From contig JBCAXE010000001.1 in NCBI GenBank assembly GCA_038534195.1, forward strand, positions 76,157 through 140,156: a DNA stretch of 64,000 nucleotides, written 5' to 3'. A program made the translations under genes and the position numbers. This DNA comes from JAJFFW01 sp038534195 (GTDB taxonomy: Bacteria; Pseudomonadota; Alphaproteobacteria; Caulobacterales; Parvularculaceae). Position 1 is the stretch's first letter; every line of letters starts with the position of its first letter. Under the pieces are notes generated by a model. It was not told where the DNA came from, searched no databases, and saw only the letters and a program-made list of their open reading frames with translations. This document shows, in pieces, positions 52,724 through 60,797 of this stretch.

Positions 52724-53610
52724 TAGTGGACTCCTGACCGAATGGTCGCGTGAAAATCGGTGAACGCCGCCAAGACGTCGGACGGCGCCTCCGTATGCGG
52801 ATAGTGGCCAATCTTCGGCAACAGAACGGCGTCCGCATTCGGCGCCTGTTCTTTGTAATAATGATAAAGGTGTTCCCCGGAAACCGGATCGAAACCGCCG
52901 TTGATCAGCCGCATGGGCGTCACTGTATTCTTGAGAGCGCCCACCCAGCGCTCGCGATGTTCAATCCGTTCGGGGATATAATTAAGCAGCTTGTGCAAGA
53001 CGCTCCTGCCGCCATTGTGCGCGATCATCGCCCAGTGGCCATTGATTTCTTCGTCGGAAGCCTTGGTCTCCGGCCCAAAGATTTCATCGAATGTTTTCCG
53101 GAACCTGGAAGGCGAGAGCATCAGACCGAGGAGCCAGCCGAACGGCGTCAGGCCAAGCTTCTGAATGGGACGGGCGCGGTGCTGTTCAGGAAACAAGCCG
53201 CCGTTCAAAAAGCATATGGATTTGATTGCGAAACTGAGGCTCTTTTCATGATCGCGCGCGAGCAACTCCTGACCCACTGTGTTTCCGTAATCGTGTGTGA
53301 AGACGTGCGCCGCGCCGATCCCCAGATGTTGCAGCAACGCCTCCTGCAGGTCAGCCTGTTGCATGATGGAATAGCGAATATTCCTTGGTTTGTCGGAGAG
53401 GCCGAAACCAAGCATGTCGAGGGCGACGAGATGAAACATCTCCTCCAGGGAAGGCCATAGCGCCGACCAATCCCATGAGGAGGTGGGGTAGCCGTGGATC
53501 AACAGGAGCGTCGGTTTATCGTCGGCGTTTTCACTCGCCCAGTAAGCGATCTGATACGAGCCGACAGAAAAATATTGTGCGCGCGCGCGCCAGTCCTCGA
53601 TAGGGATCAT
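52723..53610 (-). CDS. Alpha/beta hydrolase, haloalkane dehalogenase/epoxide hydrolase-like
   Basis: 295 residues. LLIHGYPTSSWDW (oxyanion region) and VFTHDYGNTVGQE with Asp as probable nucleophile, unlike the Ser of esterases, which points to the dehalogenase/epoxide hydrolase branch. C-terminal His in IGHYPHTEAPSDV. The substrate is unknown. It overlaps purD upstream and the kinase-like gene downstream by one base each, so the three are co-transcribed. Confidence 0.82.
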   Translation of the reverse strand: MIPIEDWRARAQYFSVGSYQIAYWASENADDKPTLLLIHGYPTSSWDWSALWPSLEEMFHLVALDMLGFGLSDKPRNIRYSIMQQADLQEALLQHLGIGAAHVFTHDYGNTVGQELLARDHEKSLSFAIKSICFLNGGLFPEQHRARPIQKLGLTPFGWLLGLMLSPSRFRKTFDEIFGPETKASDEEINGHWAMIAHNGGRSVLHKLLNYIPERIEHRERWVGALKNTVTPMRLINGGFDPVSGEHLYHYYKEQAPNADAVLLPKIGHYPHTEAPSDVLAAFTDFHATIRSGVH

Positions 53611-54881
53611 CAGGCGGTCTCCATCACGCGCCAGCCAATGTCGCGCCGGTAAAAGCCTTCCGGCCAGCGTATGGCGCCGACGCCTTCATAGGCGCGTGCA
53701 AGCGCGTCGCGGATCGACGGCGCGGTGGCGGTCACATTCAAAACGCGGCCGCCATTCGCCACAAGCGCACCGTCTTTTTCGGCTGTCCCGGCATGAAAGA
53801 CGACAACGCCCTCCTGTGCGTTCGCGTCTTCGATACCCTCGATCACGGACCCTTTTTCATAAGCGCCGGGATAGCCTTTCGCCGCCAGGACAATCAGCGC
53901 CGCGGCGTCTTCGGACCAATCAAGCGCATCGACATCAAGTCGTCCGTGGGCGGCGCTATTGAGAACCGGCAAGATGTCGCTGTTGAGCCGGCGCATCAGA
54001 ACCTGACATTCCGGATCGCCGAAGCGCGCATTAAATTCAACGAGCCGAGGCGCATCCTCCTCGATCATCAACCCGGCGTAGAGGACGCCGCGATAGGGCG
54101 CGCCGCGCGCTTTCATTTCCGCGATCACCGGATTGATGATCCGCTCCATGGTTCGCTTCATCACAAGCGGGGTGAAGATCGGGGCCGGCGAATAAGCGCC
54201 CATGCCGCCCGTGTTCGGTCCGGTGTCGCCGTCAAACGCGCGTTTGTGGTCTTGGGCCGCGACGAGGGGCAGCGTGCGCTCGCCGTCGGTGATGACGAAG
54301 AAGCTCGCCTCTTCGCCGCGCATGAACTCTTCGATCACGATCTCGCGGCTCGCGTCGCCGAACTGGCCGGAGAGCATCTCGTCGATGGCGGTCTCGGCGG
54401 CGTCAACCGTGTCGGCGATGACGACGCCCTTGCCGGCGGCCAAACCGTCAGCCTTGATGACATAGGGCGCTGACTGCGTGCGCAGATAGGCTTTCGCCGA
54501 CGCTTCTTCCGTAAATCGCCTGTATGCGGCGGTCGGCGCGCCGCACGCCTTGCAGACGTCTTTCATGAACGCCTTGGAGCTTTCCAATCGCGCCGCTTGC
54601 GCCGAAGGGCCAAAACAGGCGATCCCGGCTTCGGCGAGCCTGTCGCTCAAGCCCCGCGCGAGGGGCGCTTCAGGGCCGACCACCACCAAATCGATCGATT
54701 TTTCCACAGCGGCGGTCACAATGGCGTCAAGATTATCAGCCGAAATGTTCAGGGCCTCGCCCAACGGGTTGAGTCCTGGGCCGCCCGGCGCCAGATAAAG
54801 CTTTGACAAAAGCGGACTTTGCGCAATTTTCCATGCAAGCGCGTGTTCGCGTCCGCCGCCGCCGATCAACAGGACCTTCAC
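53610..54881 (-). CDS. purD: Phosphoribosylamine-glycine ligase
   Basis: 423 residues from GTG at 54881 with GGAGA 8 bases upstream; a longer version from 54905 lacks a clear ribosome site. ATP-grasp enzyme of purine synthesis: VLLIGGGGREHALAWKI at the N-terminus, IKADGLAAGKGV and GGMGAYSPAP, VLYAGLMI, EFNARFGDPECQ. It makes GAR from phosphoribosylamine and glycine. Divergent from the Pro/Glu-rich gene across 52 bases. Confidence 0.95.
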   Translation of the reverse strand: MKVLLIGGGGREHALAWKIAQSPLLSKLYLAPGGPGLNPLGEALNISADNLDAIVTAAVEKSIDLVVVGPEAPLARGLSDRLAEAGIACFGPSAQAARLESSKAFMKDVCKACGAPTAAYRRFTEEASAKAYLRTQSAPYVIKADGLAAGKGVVIADTVDAAETAIDEMLSGQFGDASREIVIEEFMRGEEASFFVITDGERTLPLVAAQDHKRAFDGDTGPNTGGMGAYSPAPIFTPLVMKRTMERIINPVIAEMKARGAPYRGVLYAGLMIEEDAPRLVEFNARFGDPECQVLMRRLNSDILPVLNSAAHGRLDVDALDWSEDAAALIVLAAKGYPGAYEKGSVIEGIEDANAQEGVVVFHAGTAEKDGALVANGGRVLNVTATAPSIRDALARAYEGVGAIRWPEGFYRRDIGWRVMETA

Positions 54882-54933
54882 TTGGCAATTCTCCGTTTCC
54901 ATCAACGATTAAGCGCGCTGCTGAACGGGATCA

Positions 54934-56424
54934 ATGCCGAGTAACAGGAAACCCCCGGACAACGCTGACGAGACCGCGCACCAAAAGGTGATGGACGCGA
55001 TCGCGCGGTCTAAAAATTCTGACGCGCCGCCGCCGCAAAAAGACGCAAAGAAAAAAGCGGCCGGCAAGCCCCAAGGTCCTGTAGCGCGCCTGCGCGCGCA
55101 ATCACTGCATCGGTTGGATTCCATCGCCGCCGACGACGGAAGACGATTAGCGGCGTCAATTCTGTTGGCGGTGGCGATCAATGCGGCCGTCCTGACCGCG
55201 TTGGCTATATTCGGACGCGTGCGCATTTACGCGCCGAACACGCCGGCGCAGTCGATCTCGATCGTGTTTGTCGAAGAGCCGGTTGAGCCGATCTTCCCGG
55301 AGTTGCGCGATCCGGAAATTGTCCCGGAGCCTGAGCCCGAACCGGAGGAGCCGGAAATCGTCGAAGAGCCGGACCTGGAGGACGAACCGGAGCCCGAACC
55401 TGCCCCTGAGCCCGAAGAAACGCCGCCTCAACCAGAGCCCGAGCCGGAACCGGAGCCAGAACCCGAACCCGAACCGGAAGAGACTTTCGAGGAAGAAGAA
55501 CCAGAACCCGTTCTTGATCTCAGTCCGCAAGAGCCGGAATTCACCCCGCCAAACGGCGAGCCGCCCGCGCCATTGATCCCCGAAACGGCGCTCGACAGCC
55601 TCGCGCCTGACGAAGCGCCGGCCGAAGAAGAGGCGGCGGAGACCGGCGACGATACGCAGGCCGATCAGCAGGCGGAAGAAGAACAGGCGCCCGCTGAAGA
55701 TGAAGACGCGCTGACGGAGGACCAGGACCTTGACGCCGGCGTCGATGTGGACGCCGGTGAGGCTGAAGAGGACGGCGAGATGAATGTGGGCGATGAAGAC
55801 GCGCGCATTGTCGAGGCGCCGGAGGAGATCGGCGACGACGAGGAACAAGTCACCGGCGATGATCAGTTCGACAATGATGATGCGTATGACTTCTCATCGC
55901 GCTTTATCCAACCGCGTCAGGCGTTGCCGCTGCCATCGGTCGATCTGCCTGAAGGCGAGACCGCGGCGATTCCCGGTCAGTCCGGCGTCGTGGCGATCTT
56001 CTGCCCGGAAGAGTTCTCCGACGAAGACAAACAAAAAGAGTGCGCTGGACGCACCGAAATCCGGTCCGGCTGGCGGCCGGGCGCGAGCGGCGAGAGCTGG
56101 GATGAAGCGGTGCGGCTTCTGAAACGCGAGCGGAGAGAAGGGGGCGTCGGCAATGCGCCGGCGATTGTTCTTCCGCCCGCAGTCGCGCGCCGCCAGGAGG
56201 ACATCGAACGCGGCCGCGAACTGTCAGATTTCCGCCGCAGCCAAGACGGCGTCAACAACCTCCCTCAGGAGTCGGACAATCTTGGGCAGGCGCTCGGCCG
56301 TCCCGATATTGGTCCGGAGGCGTTTGAGCCTTCGTGGGCGACGCGCGAAGACCCGATCTTCGATCAAAGCGATATTGATGATCTGGAAGAGGCCCTCGAG
56401 GAAGCGGAGAAGAAAAAGCAGTAG
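54934..56424 (+). CDS. Pro/Glu-rich membrane-anchored protein, TonB-like architecture
   Basis: 496 residues: a charged cytosolic N-terminus, one transmembrane helix (about 72-94), then a long periplasmic region with Pro-Glu/Glu-Pro repeats (about 130-190) and an acidic low-complexity stretch to about 320. The C-terminal 170 residues hold a possible small domain with two Cys (VAIFCPEEF, KECAGR) and a charged coiled end. The layout resembles TonB, whose Pro-rich rod spans the periplasm, but I see no TonB C-terminal domain. Function unknown. Confidence 0.75.
   Translation: MPSNRKPPDNADETAHQKVMDAIARSKNSDAPPPQKDAKKKAAGKPQGPVARLRAQSLHRLDSIAADDGRRLAASILLAVAINAAVLTALAIFGRVRIYAPNTPAQSISIVFVEEPVEPIFPELRDPEIVPEPEPEPEEPEIVEEPDLEDEPEPEPAPEPEETPPQPEPEPEPEPEPEPEPEETFEEEEPEPVLDLSPQEPEFTPPNGEPPAPLIPETALDSLAPDEAPAEEEAAETGDDTQADQQAEEEQAPAEDEDALTEDQDLDAGVDVDAGEAEEDGEMNVGDEDARIVEAPEEIGDDEEQVTGDDQFDNDDAYDFSSRFIQPRQALPLPSVDLPEGETAAIPGQSGVVAIFCPEEFSDEDKQKECAGRTEIRSGWRPGASGESWDEAVRLLKRERREGGVGNAPAIVLPPAVARRQEDIERGRELSDFRRSQDGVNNLPQESDNLGQALGRPDIGPEAFEPSWATREDPIFDQSDIDDLEEALEEAEKKKQ
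55327..55496 (+). repeat. Codon-level Pro-Glu repeat
   Basis: Runs of GAGCCC, GAACCG and variants encode alternating Glu and Pro. The DNA repeat is imperfect (synonymous codons alternate), suggesting selection on the protein and not recent slippage. Confidence 0.8.
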
Positions 56425-56659
56425 GCGCATACCTCTCCTGTTTCCCGCCAAAAATTTTTTTGAAATTAACCATAATGGTCCGCAAACGGCGGATTTTGAA
56501 ACCCAATAAATTCGCAGGTTTCGGCAAGATACTGGACAATTTGTGGGAAACTTATGCACCCCCCTATGTCGGCGCCGTATCATGGGCGCCAGAATAGGAA
56601 AGGGCGCGATGACGACGCGTTGCGAAAATTTGAGAAAAAGGAAAGCTAACGCTTTTGCG

Positions 56660-57250
56660 TCAGCGTTGCGCGCTATCCGCAAGGCGTTCAAAGAAATGCT
56701 TGCGGCACAATGGCGTGTAGCGGTCGTCGCCGCCAATTTCGATGCTCTCGCCGTCGCGCACCGCTTGCCCGCATTCATTGACGCGCAAGTTCATCGTCGC
56801 CTTACGCCCGCACGCGCAAATGGTTTTCAATTCGCGAATTTCGTCGGCAAGAGCGAAGAGCCATTGGCTGCCTTCAAAAAGTGCGCCGCGGAAGTCTGTC
56901 CGCAGCCCATAGCAAATGACCGGGATATCGAGCGCGTCGACAATCTGGGACAATTGAAAGACGTGCTCTTTATCGAGGAATTGCGCCTCATCGACGAATA
57001 TGCAGGCGATCGCTTCCTTGGCCTGTTCGGCGGAAACCTGTTCGAAAAGATTTGTCTCAGCGTCAAAAACGGCCGCTTCTTCACGAAGCCCGATCCGCGA
57101 GACAATGGAACCCGCGCCTGCGCGCGTATCAAGCGCTGCGGTGAAAATCATCGTGCGCATGCCGCGTTCGCGATAATTGAAACTCGATTGCAGCAGCGTT
57201 GTCGACTTGCCCGCATTCATGGCGGCGTACGTGAAATAGAGTTTCGCCAT
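56660..57250 (-). CDS. tdk: Thymidine kinase
   Basis: 196 residues, type II thymidine kinase. P-loop AAMNAGKSTTLLQ (8-20), the DEAQFL box near residue 91, and zinc cysteines in TICACGRKA and the C-terminal YTPLCRKHF. Salvage of thymidine to dTMP. ATG shares one base with the dapF stop. 235 bases with no supported gene separate it from the Pro/Glu-rich gene. Confidence 0.94.
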   Translation of the reverse strand: MAKLYFTYAAMNAGKSTTLLQSSFNYRERGMRTMIFTAALDTRAGAGSIVSRIGLREEAAVFDAETNLFEQVSAEQAKEAIACIFVDEAQFLDKEHVFQLSQIVDALDIPVICYGLRTDFRGALFEGSQWLFALADEIRELKTICACGRKATMNLRVNECGQAVRDGESIEIGGDDRYTPLCRKHFFERLADSAQR

Positions 57251-58119
57251 TACGCGTCGTCCAGTGTCAGAGTGGGTAGGTCGCCGTCATATTCATGGGC
57301 GACGGCCCCCGTCATCCGCACATGGTCGTCTTCTTCGTTCCACTTAATGGCGAGCGGCCCGCCGTCAAGCATTACGGTCGCTTTGCGCGCTGTAAGGCGG
57401 CGTCGGTGCGCTGCGACGAGCGCCGCGCAGGCCGCCGTCCCGCATGCCTTGGTGATGCCGACGCCGCGTTCCCAAACGCGAAGACGGATTAAATGCTCGC
57501 CCTGTACTTCCGCCACGGAGACATTCGCGCGCTCTGGAAACAGAGGATGGTTTTCAATCATCGGGCCGAACCGGTCCAGCGCCTGCGCTTCGGCGTCTTC
57601 GACAAAGAATATGCAATGCGGATTGCCCATATTCACCGCCGACGGTCCCCACAGAACCGGCTTGTCGATAGGGCCGAGTTTAATATCGATAAATCGGGTG
57701 TCGTCCATTTGCTCCGCGAGCGGAATTTGCTTCCAGCGGAGCTTTGGCGGCCCCATATCGACGGTGACCCGCATCGGGCCGGCGCGCGTTGCCGTGAGAT
57801 CAGCGGCTTTGGTTGAAAACCCGACAGCTTCCTCGCCGCTCTCTTCCATCAGGAGCCAACCGACGCAGCGGGCCGCATTGCCGCAAGCTTCGACTTCCTC
57901 GCCGCTGGCGTTCCAGACGCCCATGAACGGCCCGTCGCGATCTTCGATGGTGATCACCTGGTCGCATCCGACGCCGGTTTTGCGGTTGGCGATCGCCCGC
58001 GCTGTTTCTGCGGTTAATACGGCTGCGTTTGTTCTGAAGTCTAGAATGACGAAGTCATTGCCCAGACCGTTCATCTTTTTGAACGCGAACCCGGTGAGAT
58101 TTTGTGCGTCGTTTTCCAT
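57250..58119 (-). CDS. dapF: Diaminopimelate epimerase
   Basis: 289 residues. The two catalytic cysteines lie in VEACGNAARC and TKACGTAACA. It converts LL- to meso-diaminopimelate for peptidoglycan and lysine. N-terminal MNGLGNDFVILD is the family block. An in-frame start closer to this block is possible. Shares one base (TAATG) with tdk. Confidence 0.95.
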   Translation of the reverse strand: MENDAQNLTGFAFKKMNGLGNDFVILDFRTNAAVLTAETARAIANRKTGVGCDQVITIEDRDGPFMGVWNASGEEVEACGNAARCVGWLLMEESGEEAVGFSTKAADLTATRAGPMRVTVDMGPPKLRWKQIPLAEQMDDTRFIDIKLGPIDKPVLWGPSAVNMGNPHCIFFVEDAEAQALDRFGPMIENHPLFPERANVSVAEVQGEHLIRLRVWERGVGITKACGTAACAALVAAHRRRLTARKATVMLDGGPLAIKWNEEDDHVRMTGAVAHEYDGDLPTLTLDDA

Positions 58120-58197
58120 GCGCCGGCGGCCATTTTCAAATGAAAGAGGGGCATATCAGAGATTGCGCCGGGCGACAAAACCTCTTCGGGTGGCGGG

Positions 58198-59868
58198 TCA
58201 GGCGGCAATTTTTGAAAGTGTTTCGGCGCGCGCCTCTGCGGCTTCGGGGCTCAGAATATGATCGGTTTTTTCCCAGAAGTGGGGCCGAGTCAGCAATTGC
58301 CACACGGCCTTATAGGCGGCGAACGTCGTCATCCACCAATAGACAGGCGACAACAACGCATAAGGGCAAAGCTCGGTCCATCCGCGTTTTATGGGCGCGA
58401 TCAAGGCGAGGCCGATGAAGGCCGCGTTTCCGAAAAGGAGAATGAAGATATTGATCGCCATCAAGGGTCCGGGAAACGCGCTGGCGATCGCATCCGATCC
58501 CGTCGCGAGCCACCACAGGAAAACAAACCACAAAACCGGATTGATGAGGGCGCTAAAGACGGTTCCGGCGAGGAACAATTGGGTGGTCAGAAACCCTCGC
58601 CAGCCAGCGGCTTTAAAGAATTGCACCGGTTCTCGCATGTGGACAAGCCAGGTTTGCAAATATCCTTTCATCCAACGCGAGCGTTGCCGCGTCCAATTGC
58701 CGATTTGGGAATTTGCTTCTTCAAAGGTGGTGGAGTTCACAATACTGGTGCGGTACCCGAAACGCGAAAGACGCATGCCGAGATCGGCGTCTTCCGTCAC
58801 ATTGTAAGGATCCCAGCCGCCGATTCGCCGCAAGATGTCGGTGCGAAAGAAATTCGATGTGCCGCCAAGCGGGATCGGCGCCCGGATTTTTTCAAGGGCG
58901 GGCAAGAGGCTATCAAACCAGAGCGCATATTCGAGGGCGAAGAGCCGGGTCAGCCAGTTTTCCTTTGCGTTGTAATAGTTAAGCCGGGCCTGAACGCACG
59001 CCACGTCATCGCCGGCGTGCGCAAAGACGGCGGCGGTTTTGCGCAATTGATCCGCTTCCGGCATATCCTCCGCATCGTAGATGACGACAAGATCGCCGCG
59101 CGCAAGATAGAGCGCGTGGTTGCAGGCTTTCGGTTTGGTCCTCGGCTCGGACGGCGGCAACACGATCATGTCGTATTTGAGGTCCAGCCCGAGCCGCTGT
59201 GCGGCGGCGATCGTCTCGTGATCATCTTCCTCCAGCAAAAGTTTCACGTCGATTTTGTCGGCCGGGTAATCAAGCCTGTCAATCGCGGCGCTCAAGAGCG
59301 CGAGCGAACCCGCTTCGTCATAGAGCGGGAGGAGAATTGTCACCGTTGGCAAGGCCTCATCGGCAAGCCCCGCCTTTTCGGACGGGTCGGCGCCGGGCGC
59401 GGTGCGCCACGCGATCGCCGCGAGATAGAGACGAAAGGAAATGACGCAAAGAAAGTAGAGCGAAACAAAGATGTTGAAGGCGATGAGCAGGCCTAGTGGC
59501 GTCGCTGCAAAGATGATGGAGAATAAGGCGATCAAAATGACCGCCACATCGCGCTGTTTCGGCGACAGAAGCGCGTGCGCGGAGGCTGACGGAATTTTCC
59601 GGCGCAACGCGCTGACCGACGCGTTGGTGAGATCGTTGCGAAAGCGCGATTTAATCTTGTTTTCAAATAGTCGCGCGGGCAGGCGGATGATTTTTTTGTC
59701 GCCGTCGGCGCCCGCATGCAACGAGGCGAGGTGTTCTTGTCCGCGTTGAGAATCAATCCGCCACGGCATGCGCCGTTCGCGCGCATAGGACTCGATTTCG
59801 TCGAAGCGTTGAAGCGACGGGTCGGGCGGGTCAGTCCAACAATAAATCGGCGGCGGCGCTCGGTGCAT
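58198..59868 (-). CDS. Processive family 2 glycosyltransferase, membrane-bound
   Basis: 556 residues. N-terminal 100 residues are soluble; two helices follow (about 107-150), then the GT-A domain: TVTILLPLYDE, LLEEDD (211-216), DAED (265-268), TED (358-360) and QRSRW (395-399), the processive-synthase set. Several membrane helices close the chain. It should build a surface polysaccharide from nucleotide sugar. The partner gene just upstream encodes an outer-membrane-like protein; no PilZ or cellulose genes are nearby, so the polymer is unknown. Confidence 0.88.
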   Translation of the reverse strand: MHRAPPPIYCWTDPPDPSLQRFDEIESYARERRMPWRIDSQRGQEHLASLHAGADGDKKIIRLPARLFENKIKSRFRNDLTNASVSALRRKIPSASAHALLSPKQRDVAVILIALFSIIFAATPLGLLIAFNIFVSLYFLCVISFRLYLAAIAWRTAPGADPSEKAGLADEALPTVTILLPLYDEAGSLALLSAAIDRLDYPADKIDVKLLLEEDDHETIAAAQRLGLDLKYDMIVLPPSEPRTKPKACNHALYLARGDLVVIYDAEDMPEADQLRKTAAVFAHAGDDVACVQARLNYYNAKENWLTRLFALEYALWFDSLLPALEKIRAPIPLGGTSNFFRTDILRRIGGWDPYNVTEDADLGMRLSRFGYRTSIVNSTTFEEANSQIGNWTRQRSRWMKGYLQTWLVHMREPVQFFKAAGWRGFLTTQLFLAGTVFSALINPVLWFVFLWWLATGSDAIASAFPGPLMAINIFILLFGNAAFIGLALIAPIKRGWTELCPYALLSPVYWWMTTFAAYKAVWQLLTRPHFWEKTDHILSPEAAEARAETLSKIAA

Positions 59869-60708
59869 TTAGAACTCGCTCCAGAGCCCGAAGAAATAGG
59901 TGGTTCCGGTGGCGAGGTTGCGCCCCGCATATTCATGAATGACGCCGCCTTGCAGGGCCCATCGCCGCCCGCCGCGCCATACGAGCGACGGCGCGATTTT
60001 ATAGGCGTCAAAGTCGGCGCCTTCGCCGGTTTCATTCCGCACGGAAATTGTATTGAACGATTGCAGGAGAAGGAGAAATTTCTCCGCCGGTTGATAGCCC
60101 GCAGTGATGTCGATACGGCCCTGATCGGCGGCGTCGCCGAACCTTTTGCGAAAGCCCGCCTCGGCGCCCACATAGAATTCGCGCGGGCGCTCGGTAAGAC
60201 GCCGCCCAAAGAGAACGCGTATTTCCGCCGCGGGGCCGTCATTGGCGACGCCGGGGCGCAGCCCCGCCTCCACATTATTGGGGATCGCACCCGTAATACT
60301 TACCGACGCGACATTCTTGCCCCTCGACCAGACCTGGCGCTGCAGGAAAAGCTCCGCCTCGGAAACGCCGCTAACCGAGACCGACTCAAATTCGTTTTTG
60401 AGCGTGCTCGTCCCGTAGACGATTTTGCCGCCGAGGATCGTTTTGCCCGTCAGTCCATATTCGAAATAGGTGTCCGTTTCGATGCGTTCGAAGCGGTCTG
60501 TCGCCATGTTCGGCGTCGAGGCGAAGAAGTCTCCTTGCGCTATGAAGAAAGTTGCCCGCGAGGAAACAAATATTTGACCGGCTTCGCGCGGCCAGGGCGC
60601 GGCGTGGCTGTCAGCGCACGCAATAAACAAGTTCAGCGCCGCGAGTGGCGCAGCCGCAAACCGCCCCGTCAAAATCAAAAGAGTTCCCCCCACGCACGCC
60701 GCGATCAA
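59869..60708 (-). CDS. Putative outer-membrane beta-barrel-like protein
   Basis: 279 residues from TTG at 60708 (GTG at 60693 is another candidate). A hydrophobic signal-like N-terminus ends near SHAAPW. The rest is rich in alternating, aromatic beta-like strands (GLTGKTILGGKIVYG, EFYVGAEAGFRKRFG) and ends in Phe (FFGLWSEF), a usual mark of outer-membrane proteins. It ends next to the glycosyltransferase start, so the pair may secrete one polysaccharide. I recognise no named family. Confidence 0.65.
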   Translation of the reverse strand: MIAACVGGTLLILTGRFAAAPLAALNLFIACADSHAAPWPREAGQIFVSSRATFFIAQGDFFASTPNMATDRFERIETDTYFEYGLTGKTILGGKIVYGTSTLKNEFESVSVSGVSEAELFLQRQVWSRGKNVASVSITGAIPNNVEAGLRPGVANDGPAAEIRVLFGRRLTERPREFYVGAEAGFRKRFGDAADQGRIDITAGYQPAEKFLLLLQSFNTISVRNETGEGADFDAYKIAPSLVWRGGRRWALQGGVIHEYAGRNLATGTTYFFGLWSEF

Positions 60709-60797
60709 CCTGAAGTAGTGGTGCGATGCTATCGGGGAATATGTATTGTTCTACTTACTATAGGTTGTGAGCAGTATGCGGCTCCACCAATATGAGA

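Noticed and set aside
51643..54905. Search for a second tRNA-Ser 3'-end copy (attachment site) at the right border
   Set aside because: No stretch resembling the tRNA T arm and acceptor was seen by eye; an alignment would be needed to be sure.
56543..58261. Long plus-strand frame across tdk and dapF
   Set aside because: Antisense to two clearly recognised genes; Arg/Ser/Ala-rich shadow composition with no domain.
58258..59496. Long plus-strand frame antisense to the glycosyltransferase
   Set aside because: The minus-strand protein has all processive GT2 motifs; the shadow has no motif or ribosome site.
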